Shown here: piece after piece, positions 1-11,108 of the stretch
Layout of the letters: each line of letters begins with the position of its first letter
How positions within the stretch are numbered: position 1 is the stretch's first letter
DNA from: Evernia prunastri
Taxonomy: Eukaryota; Ascomycota; Lecanoromycetes; Lecanorales; Parmeliaceae
Length of the DNA stretch: 64,000 bases
Direction of reading: 5' to 3'
NCBI GenBank assembly: GCA_003184365.1
Contig: NKYR01000024.1
Location: forward strand, 1-64,000
Made by a program: the position numbers and the translations under genes
Notes under the pieces: model-generated
The model's input: the letters and a program-made list of their open reading frames with translations, nothing else
What the model was told of the DNA's origin: nothing
The model's database searches: none

Positions 1-74
1 TTCATGAATGGTGTAATCAAAGTCTTTGAATAGCAGATTGACAGGCAACGAGTACCAGGCTTCCTAAGCTCGAA

Positions 75-299
75 TTAGCTCAAAGGTCGATATATCGGAT
101 TCATATGTACGATCTCTCTCATGCTGGGAGGCCACCGTTCGTGATCAGTCAATCGATAAGTATAATACTTTCCATTTCTGCGGATGATCAATGCAACGTC
201 TGCGTGACATAATCGCGCTAGCTGATCTGCCTTTTTATTTTCTAAGATTGATTTCCTTTTGGTGAACTGTTGCGGTTTTGCTTTTGCTGCGCAAGGCAT
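75..299 (-). CDS. Short MADS-box-like (SRF-type) protein
   Basis: ATG-started 74-residue frame. The middle carries a basic stretch (FTKRKSIL, about residues 12-19) followed by ADQLARLCHADVALIIRRNG and a WPPS motif near the end. This resembles short fungal MADS-like proteins, in which a DNA-binding helix is followed by a beta strand. The first part of a normal MADS domain is shorter than usual, and there is no K-box or activation region. It may be one exon of a larger gene cut by the window edge, or a stand-alone mini-protein. If the match is right, the expected role is nuclear DNA binding. The resemblance is by eye only. Confidence 0.45.
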   Translation of the reverse strand: MPCAAKAKPQQFTKRKSILENKKADQLARLCHADVALIIRRNGKYYTYRLTDHERWPPSMREIVHMNPIYRPLS

Positions 300-500
300 T
301 TTCTACCTTTCCTGCTAGTTCACAACCTCCTTAGCAGAGAACGGGCGGGGGAACATTTTCAAGACGAGCATCAACATATCTCTAAACTTCTTAATCCACT
401 TTTGAATCCTTTGTCTTGCCTTCCTCGCTCTTCGGTGCTCAATTTTTGGACATCCTTTCCCCCCCTCCCCCCCAAGCTCCAATTTCGGTCCCCTTTCTAC

Positions 501-786
501 TCGCTCCAGTGGGACTGGGGGTTAGTCGGTCGCATGGCATAGTGTGACATGGTAATATCGCTTAGCAAGCGATATTGCAGGCCTACATCGGTTAGCAAGC
601 GATATTGCAGTACATTCATAGAGACGCGATTCGTGTCAAGGACGCGATATTCAGGAGATTGCAGGCTGGCTGGGAGCTCTATTTATATGGGCTGCCCACC
701 AGTGTTGGGCTCCTCATTCGATTCCATCTCTTTCAGAGCCATAGCATTCTTTCCCCGCCCACCCACACCTGTATATAGCTTCATTT
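501..786 (+). repeat. Triplicated upstream repeat, copy 1
   Basis: A 286-bp unit found three times in 1.3 kb (also 799-1084 and 1434-1719). It contains a near-perfect hairpin with arms ATATCGCTT and AAGCGATAT around a 3-nt loop, a second partial copy of that motif, and TATA-like stretches (TTTATATGG, TGTATATAG). The copy stops exactly at a single N at 787. It looks like promoter or untranslated DNA rather than a coding unit. Confidence 0.8.
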
Positions 787-787
787 N

Positions 788-1138
788 TTGTGCCATCGTC
801 GCTCCAGTGGGACTGGGGGTTAGTCGGTCGCATGGCATAGTGTGACATGGTAATATCGCTTAGCAAGCGATATTGCAGGCCTACATCGGTTAGCAAGCGA
901 TATTGCAGTACATTCATAGAGACGCGATTCGTGTCAAGGACGCGATATTCAGGAGATTGCAGGCTGGCTGGGAGCTCTATTTATATGGGCTGCCCACCAG
1001 TGTTGAACTCCTCATTCGATTCCATCTCTTTCAGAGCCATAGCATTCTTTCCCCGCCCACCCACACCTGTATATAGCTTCATTTTCACTCCAGGTTTAGC
1101 TGAACAAGCATTGGGAGTTTTCCTAGCACTGGGGGATC
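788..1138 (+). repeat. Triplicated upstream repeat, copy 2 (long form)
   Basis: This 351-bp segment lies exactly between two single N characters (787 and 1139). It matches 1423-1773 over the same 351-bp length with only a few differences, such as GG to AA before CTCCTC. It includes the 286-bp core plus a 3' extension ending GGGGGATC. Exact termination at both Ns suggests a contig joined by scaffolding or a collapsed repeat, so copy number here is uncertain. Confidence 0.8.
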
Positions 1139-1147
1139 NCATATTTC

Positions 1148-1315
1148 ATGACAAAAAAAAGATCCCGCAGATTGTACGACGACGACGTACCAGATGGCAG
1201 GTCAATCGTTACGGCGCCGTCCGTGCCCGTGGATATGATGGGGCCACTTTCCCTCAGTCAGCGTATACGAAGTCTTAAGCCGGAAAGCGCAGCTGAAAGG
1301 GTCAGCTTTGGCTAG
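1148..1315 (+). CDS. Small hypothetical ORF between repeat copies
   Basis: A 55-codon ATG frame beginning MTKKRSRRLYDDDVPD and ending in TAG, located just 3' of the N at 1139. The composition (basic start, acidic run, then SLSQRIRSLKPE) is protein-like. It could be the N-terminal exon of the downstream NACHT-ankyrin gene or of another gene copy. No family was recognised, and it may be chance. Confidence 0.25.
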   Translation: MTKKRSRRLYDDDVPDGRSIVTAPSVPVDMMGPLSLSQRIRSLKPESAAERVSFG

Positions 1316-1422
1316 GAAGACCTACCCTGTAATGGTGCTAGATGCACAGTTCCAGGAAGTTGGAGAAGGGAGTGTAGAATAACTGCAAGGGGCATCTGAG
1401 CCGGTCGCAATTTGTGCGTAGG

Positions 1423-1773
1423 TTGTGCCATCGTCGCTCCAGTGGGACTGGGGGTTAGTCGGTCGCATGGCATAGTGTGACATGGTAATATCGCTTAGCA
1501 AGCGATATTGCAGGCCTACATCGGTTAGCAAGCGATATTGCAGTACATTCATATAGACGCGATTCGTGTCAAGGACGCGATATTCAGGAGATTGCAGGCT
1601 GGCTGGGAGCTCTATTTATATGGGCTGCCCACCAGTGTTGGGCTCCTCATTCGATTCCATCTCTTTCAGAGCCATAGCATTCTTTCCCCGCCCACCCACA
1701 TCTGTATATAGCTTCATTTTCACTCCAGGTTTAGCTGAACAAGCATTGGGAGTTTTCCTAGCACTGGGGGATC
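1423..1773 (+). repeat. Triplicated upstream repeat, copy 3 (long form)
   Basis: The third copy, and the only one not bounded by an N. It carries C-to-T and G-to-T differences from the other copies (CCCACATCTG against CCCACACCTG; CATATAGACG against CATAGAGACG). It lies about 130 bp upstream of the open part of the NACHT-ankyrin frame, so it may supply or replace that gene's 5' region. Confidence 0.8.
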
Positions 1774-1907
1774 TACATATGCCTCTTCAGGTAGCTAGCC
1801 CCGGTGTTGGGACCCCGCAACACATTTGCACACGATTCCAGCTGTTTTTGGTGTCTCTACATGATGATAGGTGAAGACTAATGCCGCATTAAAGCAACCT
1901 TAGATAG

Positions 1908-4465
1908 CACCGAAATGCAGTAGTTCGCGAGGGTGTTCATTTTCAGTTACACGAAATACAGGCTGATCAAACGAGTTTCACTGAAGCACACTTCCAGATA
2001 AATTCACCAACGCCAGCTGACTTCACACCGGACGAACAAGCATGCCTGCAATCTCTGTACTTCATTGAGATGCACTGGCGCAAGAACGATATCACCGATC
2101 CGGCACCCGCAACATGTGCATGGTTTTTGAAACACAAAAATTATTGCAAATGGCTCAACCAGGGGCATGGCTTACTGTGGATCAAAGGCAAGCCAGGGGC
2201 AGGGAAATCGACTGTACTGAAACACGCTCTTGATACCGCAGAGCGAGGAATGAAGTAGGGTCTCATCTTAGCTTCTTTTTTCTTCCACGGACGCGGTACA
2301 CTATTCCAAAAAAATACTCTTGGGCTCTTCCGCTCTCTTCTGCATCAAACCTTACAGCAAAGCCGTGCTCTACTCACGAAGTTTACTTCTCTATACCAAA
2401 ATAAATGCAAGACCGAGGGGAGGTTCGAAGAAAAGTGGCATTGGCACGAGAGTCAATTGCGAACATTTTTCAAGTCCGCTGTGGTCGATGCGGCAAAAAA
2501 GCACCAAATATATATATACATCGATGCGCTTGACGAGTGTGGCGAAGACATAGCGACTGAGCTTGTTGAGTTCTTCCGTTGCTTTACTGCTCCTATCTCG
2601 GTATGCTTCTCTTGCAGACACTATCCTCTCGTTGCTTTGGAGGGTGGCAACGAGGTCTGCGTGGAGGACGAGAATAAGCAAGACATCAAATTCTATATAC
2701 AGGAAAAGATCGAGGCCCACATTAAACGGGCAGATATTGCCGAGGTGATCCGACATGAAATGGTGTCAAGATCTCAAGGAAATTTCCAATGGGTTGTACT
2801 AGTATTGCCGCTGGTCCTCAAGTTGCACAAGAGCCGAAAATCTTTGGTCACAATTCAAACAAATATACGGAATACGCCGTCCGAGTTGCATGAGTTGTAT
2901 ACAAAACTACTTAATGACATTAAGGAGCCCGAAAGGCTGCAAACTCTGCGCCTTATGCAATGGATTTATTTTGCATTTAGACCACTCACACTGAAGGAGC
3001 TGGGCATCGCTTGCCCTGCGAATGCGGACACTTCTCATATATCTATTCGCCGTACTCGGAGATCAGAATTACATGCGCAAACAGACGAGGACCGGAACGA
3101 AGAGTTTGCGATCTTTCTAAAGGTCTTGTTGAGGTCGTACATGATGATGAGGATGAGGAGGTTGATGAGGACGACGAGGTTGACGAGATTGTTCAGGTCT
3201 CACGTGTACAGTTCGTTCATCAATCTGTTCAGGACTTCCTTCTCGAGAAAGGCTTCCGGATTCTTGACGACTCGTCTGTGGGCACAGTGGTCGGACGTGG
3301 CCACTTTTGGTTTTCGAGATCGTGTATCAAATACCTGTCTATGGAAGCAGTTCAAAGCTTCGCCGATTCCGTTCGAAAGGAGAAAAGACGTGAGCTACGT
3401 CCGACAGAGGTGATGGACATGATAAAAGATGACTGGCCTTTGCTATCCTATTCCTTAGATTACTCGCTGCTACACGCCAAAGAGGTCGAGAATGCGAATA
3501 TGCCTCAAGATGATTTAGCCGCATTACACTCTGACGGCATACTGCAATCTTGTCTTGCAGTACATCTCGCGGTATTCGGTCAAACGTCTCATACAAAGGA
3601 CGATTCTCTTCTGCATATGGCGTCACAGTTCAATCTCATTCACCTTGTGAACATAATTCTTGGTCAAAACGTCCATGCAGATCAGAAGGACGACTTTCAT
3701 CGAACGCCTTTGTCCATTGCCACCCAAGAAGGGCACGAGATACTGACAGCTTTGCTAGTGAACCGAGACGATGTTAACGTGAATCAGAGGGACATTCTTG
3801 GGCGCACTCCACTGCTTTTTGCTATCAAGAATGAACATCAAGCTGTAGTAGAGATAATTTTGAATTGCGACGATATCAACGCAGATCTGAAAGACATCGA
3901 CCATCGAACACCAGTATCGTGGGCAGCTTCCAATGGTCTCTCTGAGATAGTGGAACTACTACTTCAACACAATGCCGATATACATGGCGGAGACATCAAC
4001 AGCCGAACACCGCTATCGTGGGCAGCTTCGAACGGTCACTATGAGGTAGTGCAACTACTACACCAACACAGTGCCGATATACATGGCGGAGACATCAACA
4101 ACCGAACACCGCTATTGTGGGCAGCTTTTAACGGCCACTATGAAATGGTGGAACTACTACTTTCCCAGCATCATTGCAACGTAGATCAGGAAGACACAGA
4201 CGGTCGGACGCCTCTATCATACGCCGCTGGCAATGGACACCAGAAATTAGTAAATCTCTTTTTGGGGAGAAGCGACGTCAATGCCGGTTCGGAAGACACG
4301 AGTGGTAGAAACCCTCTATCTTGGGCCTTGATGAATTTGAGTTTGTACAATTCGAGCCCCACGGAAGAAGGCATGAGGACAATAGACATGTTCATGGGTC
4401 GAGACGACGTCTGCGTAACTGAAGAAAACAAAATTGCCTTGAGGACACTTGGATACCCGTGCTAG
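1908..4465 (+). pseudogene. Broken NACHT-ankyrin NLR (STAND protein)
   Basis: A fungal NLR-type gene, expected to act in cytosolic non-self or incompatibility signalling. The frame opens at 1908 with no in-frame ATG until 2070, so the N-terminal effector domain is missing or in an unseen exon. In order: a linker typical of the region before NACHT (EQACLQSLYFIEM), Walker A GKPGAGKST near 2190, Walker B IYIYIDALDE near 2510, a winged-helix-like region (FRPLTLKELGIA), an acidic insert, then about eight ankyrin repeats (3560-4400). Two lesions are visible: an in-frame TAG at 2256-2258 directly before LILASFFFHGRG, and a one-base shift near 3122 (end of FAIFLK, start of GLVEVV). Both flanks of each lesion are clearly homologous to the family. 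It is therefore a pseudogene, or a gene requiring readthrough, or two sequencing errors. Confidence 0.85.
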
Positions 4466-4873
4466 AGGAGCTCGAAGAAAGCGGGACAAGAAACACATAG
4501 ATATCAACTATTTGTCGAGGGCAAATCACCAAGTCATACCCCAAAAGATTGAATCCTTTACTAATTCATACCCCCCATATATCTTTATATTTTATACCCT
4601 CATCAAAGCGAAGGGTATAATTCGGTAAGAAGTGATACTGCTGAGGTATGATTTGGTAATTTTCCCTTTCGCATCTATTTCTCGGGGGGAGTTCTTCGGG
4701 AAACACTCTTCGGGAAATACTCTTCGGGGTACTCAATGAAAAAGAAAAAAATATATGGTTGAGCAGGAAGCGCAATCGTGCTCTTCTCCCAGTCTTTTAC
4801 TCTATCCACAACCAATTTAGCACCTATTGTCTTTAACCAACCCTGAACCTTTCCCCACCTTCCTCTCCTTACC
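4466..4873. other. Intergenic, short repeats only
   Basis: No gene seen. It contains an inverted repeat ATACCCT/AGGGTAT at about 4596-4620 and three tandem copies of a CTTCGGGAAATA-type 15-mer at about 4692-4732. Confidence 0.6.
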
Positions 4874-5089
4874 CTACCCTTTCTTTCCCCCGCTCGAACT
4901 GCTACTGCTAGCTTTAGTCTTAGCCTCCTCCGCCTCCTCCGCCTCCCTCCGTTTCTTCGCCAGGATCTTCTCTGGATCCTTCGTGCCGTCCTTCTTCGGC
5001 GGGGACGGGAACTCTTCGATCTTGTACTTGATTTCCTCCGTGCCGCCGCCGCTAGGGGTCTTTGTTGATTTCTTGTGCTTTTTGCCCAT
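4874..5089 (-). CDS. Small lysine-rich hypothetical protein
   Basis: A 71-residue ATG frame starting MGKKHKKSTKTPSGGG. The middle is charged (KDPEKILAKKRREAEEAEEA), probably a single helix, and the tail is Ser/Gly/Lys (SSSSSSGGKKG). The upstream side, read on the minus strand, has a TATA-like TTTTATACTC about 120 bp before the ATG. The low complexity prevents a family call. It could be a nuclear or ribosome-associated basic peptide, but that is only inference from charge. Confidence 0.45.
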   Translation of the reverse strand: MGKKHKKSTKTPSGGGTEEIKYKIEEFPSPPKKDGTKDPEKILAKKRREAEEAEEAKTKASSSSSSGGKKG

Positions 5090-6072
5090 TATTATGCTGG
5101 GGTTGTGATGATCGCTGTCTATCTATCCAAAGAGACTTGTCTGGGAAATTCCTGTTGACGATGAAGGGATGGAATGGGGAAACGTGAGAGGTTGGAGAGG
5201 GAGAGCTTGGGTTTTATACTCGTTCGCTGTTTTCGTCTACTTGTTTGGACGATAACGTGGCTTTCGGAAGGATCTGTGCAGGTCACGTTGCGTCAGAGTA
5301 GAGAGGATGCCTTCTTGAGGCGTTGCGGTCTTAGCTGACTATCTTGCACTGAGAACGTCTCAACGAATGAGATCATAATCGATGGCAAGATCTCCAAACC
5401 TCCCCTCCGATGGCCGGGACACCATACGCCTTGTGCATATAATGTGTGAGGTGGGCAAACTCGTGTGAATACAGACGTAAACAAGGATGGGAATCAGAAC
5501 AACATGAGACCAGGAACAGATCTCTCGCAGTATAATCATGAAGGTATTTTGTTGCAGCTAGTCATTCTTCGTTACCAAAAGTGTATGAGTAGAATCTGTG
5601 TCCTTCCAAGACCCAAATGCTTCCCAACCCTGGCAAACATACATTCAAAATCAGACTCAAGCGCGATCAAAAGTCCCCATAGTGAAGTCCCCCCTCGAGC
5701 AAACTCCCAGCTGCTGAAAAACAACGATGTAAATCGTCCGAACCCAGGTCCAGAGCCAAATACTGCCAGGTTCTCCAGTGTCTGGCTGCAAAGTGCGACC
5801 ATGTGGACAAGCACAACAGACAGAGACAGATAAAGAGCTGCTGCAGCCAAATCAATCACCCTGGATGTAGGTACCTGCATTGAAAGAGACATCCAGATAC
5901 TGAGCGGTTGGCCAAGGTCGAGACCCTTGACCAAAACTTCTGCTTGAAACTAGCTGAGTAGCAGGCCAGGAGATGTTGCAGAATTGAACACCGTAGACGT
6001 CTTGATTTGAGGCTATCGGTTGTGGCTCAGAAGAGGTTTTGGTCCTTGACTGTTGACTTTTGGGTGAGCATC
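5090..6072. other. Intergenic
   Basis: No convincing coding frame. Possible 5' region of the small Lys-rich gene at its left end and 3' region of the NLR gene at its right end. Confidence 0.5.
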
Positions 6073-9000
6073 TTACTCAAGAAGCTTCGGCTTGAATCGA
6101 TCCTTGAACCAGGTCTTGATCCTCGTCCTGTGCTTGTCCTTACGCATGGCTTGCTGGGCCATCCCACTTTCGTCCTCCATGTCTTCCACGTTATCCATGT
6201 TCTCCATCTCATCAAGCCATTCTTTCCATTCCTGGAGGTCTGAATTGCGCACGCCCGTTCGCTGTCCAGTTTCAATGGCCCTGAGAAGTAATTCAATGCC
6301 ATCGTCCACTCGGTCTGCTCTTCCGTACTGTCTTCCAAGATGCGCCGCCGATAGCAGCGTATCGTTCTTTGTGTCCCCGTATTCACTTAAGCACGTTTCA
6401 TATAGGTCCTTACATAGATCTAGGGCCTCTTGATACCTACCCATGCCATCATATAGAGCTGACAGTAATGATATCGCATAAAGAGGAGAAACAATTTCTT
6501 GACTCTTCGTCGTTTTGAGATAGTCCACCACACCTTCAAGCAGGCCAGCAGCTTCTTTAACTTGACCAATAAGCATAAACGTCAAAGAAAGCTCCATCTT
6601 GGCCCTTAAACAACCAGCTTCGGATTGATTTGCAAAACTTTTTACCCGTTCGCAACCGTCATGCACCCATTTCAAGGCTTCATCATGCCGCCCCAATCCT
6701 GCACACGAGATTGAGAATTGAGACATGATTCTTATCGCCGTGTTATCTGATACCATGTCTCTCCAAGGTGGCAAGCTTTCTAAGGCATCCAGAGCTTTCT
6801 GATGCTCTCCAATCCTATTTAGGAAAAGCGCATATTGGAAAGATATCAAGCAAATTACCCACGGCACCTCGCCGAACACTTTCTTACAGTAAGTGACGGT
6901 ACTTTCCAACACTCGTAGATCATCTTCGGGGTATCTAATACTGTCATATATATTTGCCGTAAAATCATTCAGATGGAATGCACGTTCTATAGCAAATTGA
7001 TCATCAACTAAGAAGTCATTGAGATCCCCGTTCGCCAAACATGAACGTATATGACACTCTAGCAGCTGGCCTGTTTCATAATTTATGACCATTGAATCTG
7101 GACAGGCCAGGAATAATGTCGACATTCCAGTGGTCCACGCCACCAGTTTTGATTTCACATCTAAGGAGTCCCTAATCCATGAGTGGACTAGGGGATGCAA
7201 AGAGATGTGAGTATGGTTGCCATTGATCTGTACTAGGGAATAAGTGGCTAGAAGATCAACAGCTTCTCGAAACGGCAGGGGGTCCCAAGACTCTTCTCGA
7301 TCCTCTTTGAGCATGCGAAGTTGATTGGAGACGGTCCAAGGGTATCCTTTCGTCCTTTTTGGAATTTTTTGCCACACCCACTTAAAAATATCTTCGGAGA
7401 TGTTATCGAAATGGAAAAATCCAAAAAGGTTCAACAGGTCAAGGGCATTTTCAGCAGTAACACTTGACTTCTGTTTTGCACTCTCCCTGATCGAGGCCAC
7501 GGAAATCTCCCATGTTGTGTATACAGTGTACTCATAGCCGACAGTAGCTTGTGCCGGCCGACGATTCAATAGGTCCTTTCGACCGAGCCTAAAGATCCCA
7601 CAATAGTCATTCAGAGTGTAAATCCCCTGTCTGATCAATGCCCCAGCATGAACGATTGCAAGGGCAAGATGACCCAAGGTCTGAGCAACAGGGATAGCTG
7701 ATTTTCGTGTTGCTTCGCTATTTGGTAAGTCGCTGGCTCTCAGTAGTAGTAGGATGGCATCATCGGGGCTCAGTCCGCCGAACTCGTGTGATTGAACGGT
7801 ACCATGAGTCGTGCATTGTGGGTTTCGAGTGGTTACGATGATGCTGCCTCTGTTGCCGGCCGGAAAATACTTAGCGACATTTAGTGAGGGATCGTCGGCA
7901 TTGTCAAATATCAACAGCCACGGGTCTGCACTATCTCGAAGATGGCATTTGAATGCCTCAGCACTCGTGCCTATCCCAACCCTTTCAGCCATTGCCGAGA
8001 GGCCTTGATCGATCGCGTTTGAGCTACTGGCATCAATGAAGAAGATACCCCAGAACCTGCGTACAGTCAGTTAAAACGCTGCTCTCATGAACAATAGGAT
8101 GTTTCCAGTCCGGAGGTCAAGCGGTGCCATCATACCTTTCTCGGTGCTCTTGAGCAAATTTGAGACAGACTTGACTTTTGCCGGAACCTCCAAGCCCATA
8201 CAGAACGGATATTTTGTGTTGTTTTTGCGTATGAGGGGCCGCTGGTGGGAGGCAAGATTCTTGAAGCTCTCGTAGCATGGCCTCCCGGCCAGTAAATAGT
8301 GAGTTTACATTTAAAGAGATTTCGTTGTATTTGTTTAGAGGGGGATGTCGGTACGCTAATAAATGTATATAAAATTAGCTTATCCTCTGAGGATGTTTAT
8401 CTTAAGAAAACAGTTCTCGGCGAAAGTAGAAGTAGATAAACGCAAATTCCAAGCTCAAGCGATTCTCGCGTTAAAATCAAAAAGAAAATAGAACTAAAGT
8501 CTTTAACGAAGGACATAGCAAACCAATTGGCAAATGCTCGGCTCGGGTCACGCCAGTGTTCCGATGACTGAAGAAGTACAGCGACAAAGCTGCAACTCCA
8601 AAATGCTTATATTTTCTTCGCTTCCGTCTCTAAGGAGAGCTTCGTTAAATAAGGGACGTTCAACATAAGACCTGAGCCTTCGGTCTGATTAAGGTCCTCA
8701 CAAATTGCCATAAACATGGGGATAAGGACTGCCAACAGCTGCACAATTGTACTCATCGAGGTAAAAAATCACGTACGAAGAGCGGTCGCCAGGATACCAT
8801 CCTTTCCCATTTGTATTCGCTTCAGCCTGGTGACCAGCATTTGGTAGATCTCGTCATCTCGTCCTCCGAACTTGCACATGTCCCTATGGTTCGCATCCAC
8901 TCCTAGCTGGTCTTCTCCATTGACCTCTAGAAGAGCAGAGTGCTTTTCGACTATGAGGCTCGAAAACCCTATCATGGTTTTCGTCTCGTAAAAGGTGACA

Positions 9001-9651
9001 ATTCGGAGGTGCGAGAGGAATTTGAATTGCCTTGTAAGGTCCATCAAGGTATTACTGTGGCTTTGTAAAGCCTTCACGAGCTTCGATTTGGGTTTATGCA
9101 TGACGCCCGTAGCCACATTTGCCAGGACAGTTCCGTAGTTAGCCTTTCCAGCTCCTTGGTGTGGAGTGCCAAAGAAGATAACGCCGACGGTATGATCCAA
9201 GATCTTTTTGTATTGGGGCTCTGTATTCGCCCAGACGAGTGCTTGTTTCACGACGATGCCCCCTAAGGAGTGCGCAATGAAAACTATAAGTCTCGACTCT
9301 TCTTGTTCTTCCATGCGCTTGTCCTGCAGGCTACCAAGTAGTAACTTGGCGTGATCCCATATATCTGCGGTTGTGTTGCCAAAAAAAACGTCTGCATTGT
9401 AGCCAAAGCTCATGACTCGAGCGCCCTTGATGTCTTTCGGGAGGTAGTCACGAAGCCAAAAGTCTTTGCCCTTGGGGTCCGTCCAAGTGGCTGTCGGGTG
9501 GCCATTGAGTCCGTGGACTGCAACAACACTGGCAGTATTGTCGTTAGCGACCAACTTCAGTCTGTACCCTCGTATGATGAATCGCTTACTCAACGGTCAA
9601 GTTCTCCGGCTCTGCCACCCCAGGTTGGGGAGAAAGGACATTCAGAACCAT
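6073..9651 (-). CDS. SesB hydrolase / NB-ARC / TPR NLR protein
   Basis: Phase-consistent four-exon model: 9651-9590, 9561-8777, 8355-8136, 8056-6073, giving 1016 residues. Residues about 25-280 form an alpha/beta-hydrolase (DUF676/SesB-like) domain with HGLNGH (about 36) and the nucleophile elbow AHSLGG (about 121). Next comes NB-ARC: P-loop GLGGSGKS (about 335), kinase-2 WLLIFDNADD (about 404), GSIIVTTRN (about 431) and LGHLALAI in place of GLPLAL (about 483). The C-terminal region (about 770-940) has TPR-like helices (GEHQKALDAL, GRHDEALKW, GRYQEALDLC). Fungal NLRs of this type are implicated in heterokaryon incompatibility and innate-like responses. Intron 8775-8356 is long (about 420 nt), starts GTACGT and ends ATTAG. 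The first intron would be only 28 nt, so the start is less sure: the 8776 side could begin from another exon. No internal stop is present. Confidence 0.85.
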
Positions 9652-11108
9652 ACCAGAGGTTGAGAGGGCAACGGCAGATGGGTTGCGAGACTCTAAGCTA
9701 GACAAAGCCTACTGCTTATTCGGCGGTCAAGACATGTGAATGTCATCTCCAGGCTAGGTTGACGAAGATAACGCAGTCAGGATGGTGGGAGGGGCAGACG
9801 AGGCTGAAGGTCGAGACACTGCTCGCTTGAGCTCGGCTCTGCAGCTGTATGCTGTCACCTGCAGCTGGTCTACATGATTGGTTACAACATAAGGCTATAA
9901 GACGTCACAGCGCTAAGTCTAGGGTAATGTTGCCACACAAGTGAAAAATCGCTGTTTGAGATGACTATGTGAAAGAGCTTGGTTTTCTTATTCTTCCACA
10001 AGGTACCGTCACTCTTGGCCATGATGTATGCTCTACAAAGCCGATGGATGCTGGCGTGCGGCTTCCGGATGTGCGGTAGCAACGTGCGCGATCAGCCTTA
10101 ACATGATGGCGATTGAGCGCTTGAAATATAAAATAAGCCGGACTATGGAGAAGTGTCCAGGTCCGTTTGTGAAGAGGCCATAAGAGGGGGACTGGTCGTA
10201 CGAGGTCGAGTGGCTGTTTTCTGGACTCAGGGTTCATCCATACTTATCGCCAAGGGACGAATGTTCGATATCCCGGTGGTTTACGACAGTATTCAGCGGC
10301 TCGTAATTAGGAGATCGCTGAACAGGAATAGCCTATCGACACTCGAATCCACCGGAGATGAGACGGAACAATAGTAGTGCTGCAGATTGAGACCTTCCTC
10401 GTTGTTGAAATGCATTTACGAGAGAGAAATGCAATTGCAAATTCACTCTTATCGAATGTTGATGGGGAATCAGCTTTGCTCATGTTATCTCACATTTACA
10501 AAGTCTGATTAGAAACCATCGCCGTCAAAAGGGGGCACCTCAAATTGAGGCATGGCTAGTTACCTGGATGGTCTCGAAAGAAAAAATGTCATCGCTGGTG
10601 AGGCAATTCGGACTGTCTTGTCTGAACGAAACTGCGAACGGATACGGAAATACCCGGGTTGCAAGCAGATGGGGCTACAGATAGCAGATATTCAGGGCAA
10701 GTAATTTCTCTCTTCCCATCTTCATCCGGAATATCAGCGAGAACCCCGAGGCACCTTGTGGTGAATTTGTCCTCTCTAAAGAAGATTTGAAGGGTTGTCC
10801 ACTGCCTCGAAGAGGCTGCTCGGCATCGTATTTGCCTTGAAGATCTCGAGAAACAATGCTCTCGAACGAAGCTGCGAGTTCCGTCAGGACCACTAGACGC
10901 TGGCGAAATCCAGCAAGCCGATGCAGGCAAACTCGCCTCCCGAACCTCCAGGGTCGAGACATCTCTTCCCACGGAAGAAAGGTTTTCGTGCAAAAATGAG
11001 GGGCCCACTTTCACGATATCCCACCGAGTCATCTCAACACCCTCGCTCATACCCCAAAACCTCCAGCTCAATAGCCCCAGCCCGCTCACAAGCAGCAAAG
11101 ACACCACC
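9652..11108. other. Intergenic, no recognised gene
   Basis: Promoter side of the SesB-NLR gene. Short ORFs on both strands lack recognisable motifs or splice support. Confidence 0.5.

Noticed and set aside
501..1773. CRISPR-like array or LTR for the triplicated repeat
   Set aside because: Spacing and unit size do not fit CRISPR, and no TG/CA ends, primer-binding site or retroelement coding was found.
8356..8776. Extra exon inside the long NLR intron
   Set aside because: Short open stretches exist (for example near 8700-8755) but contain stops in the needed phase, and direct joining of 8777 to 8355 is already in phase.
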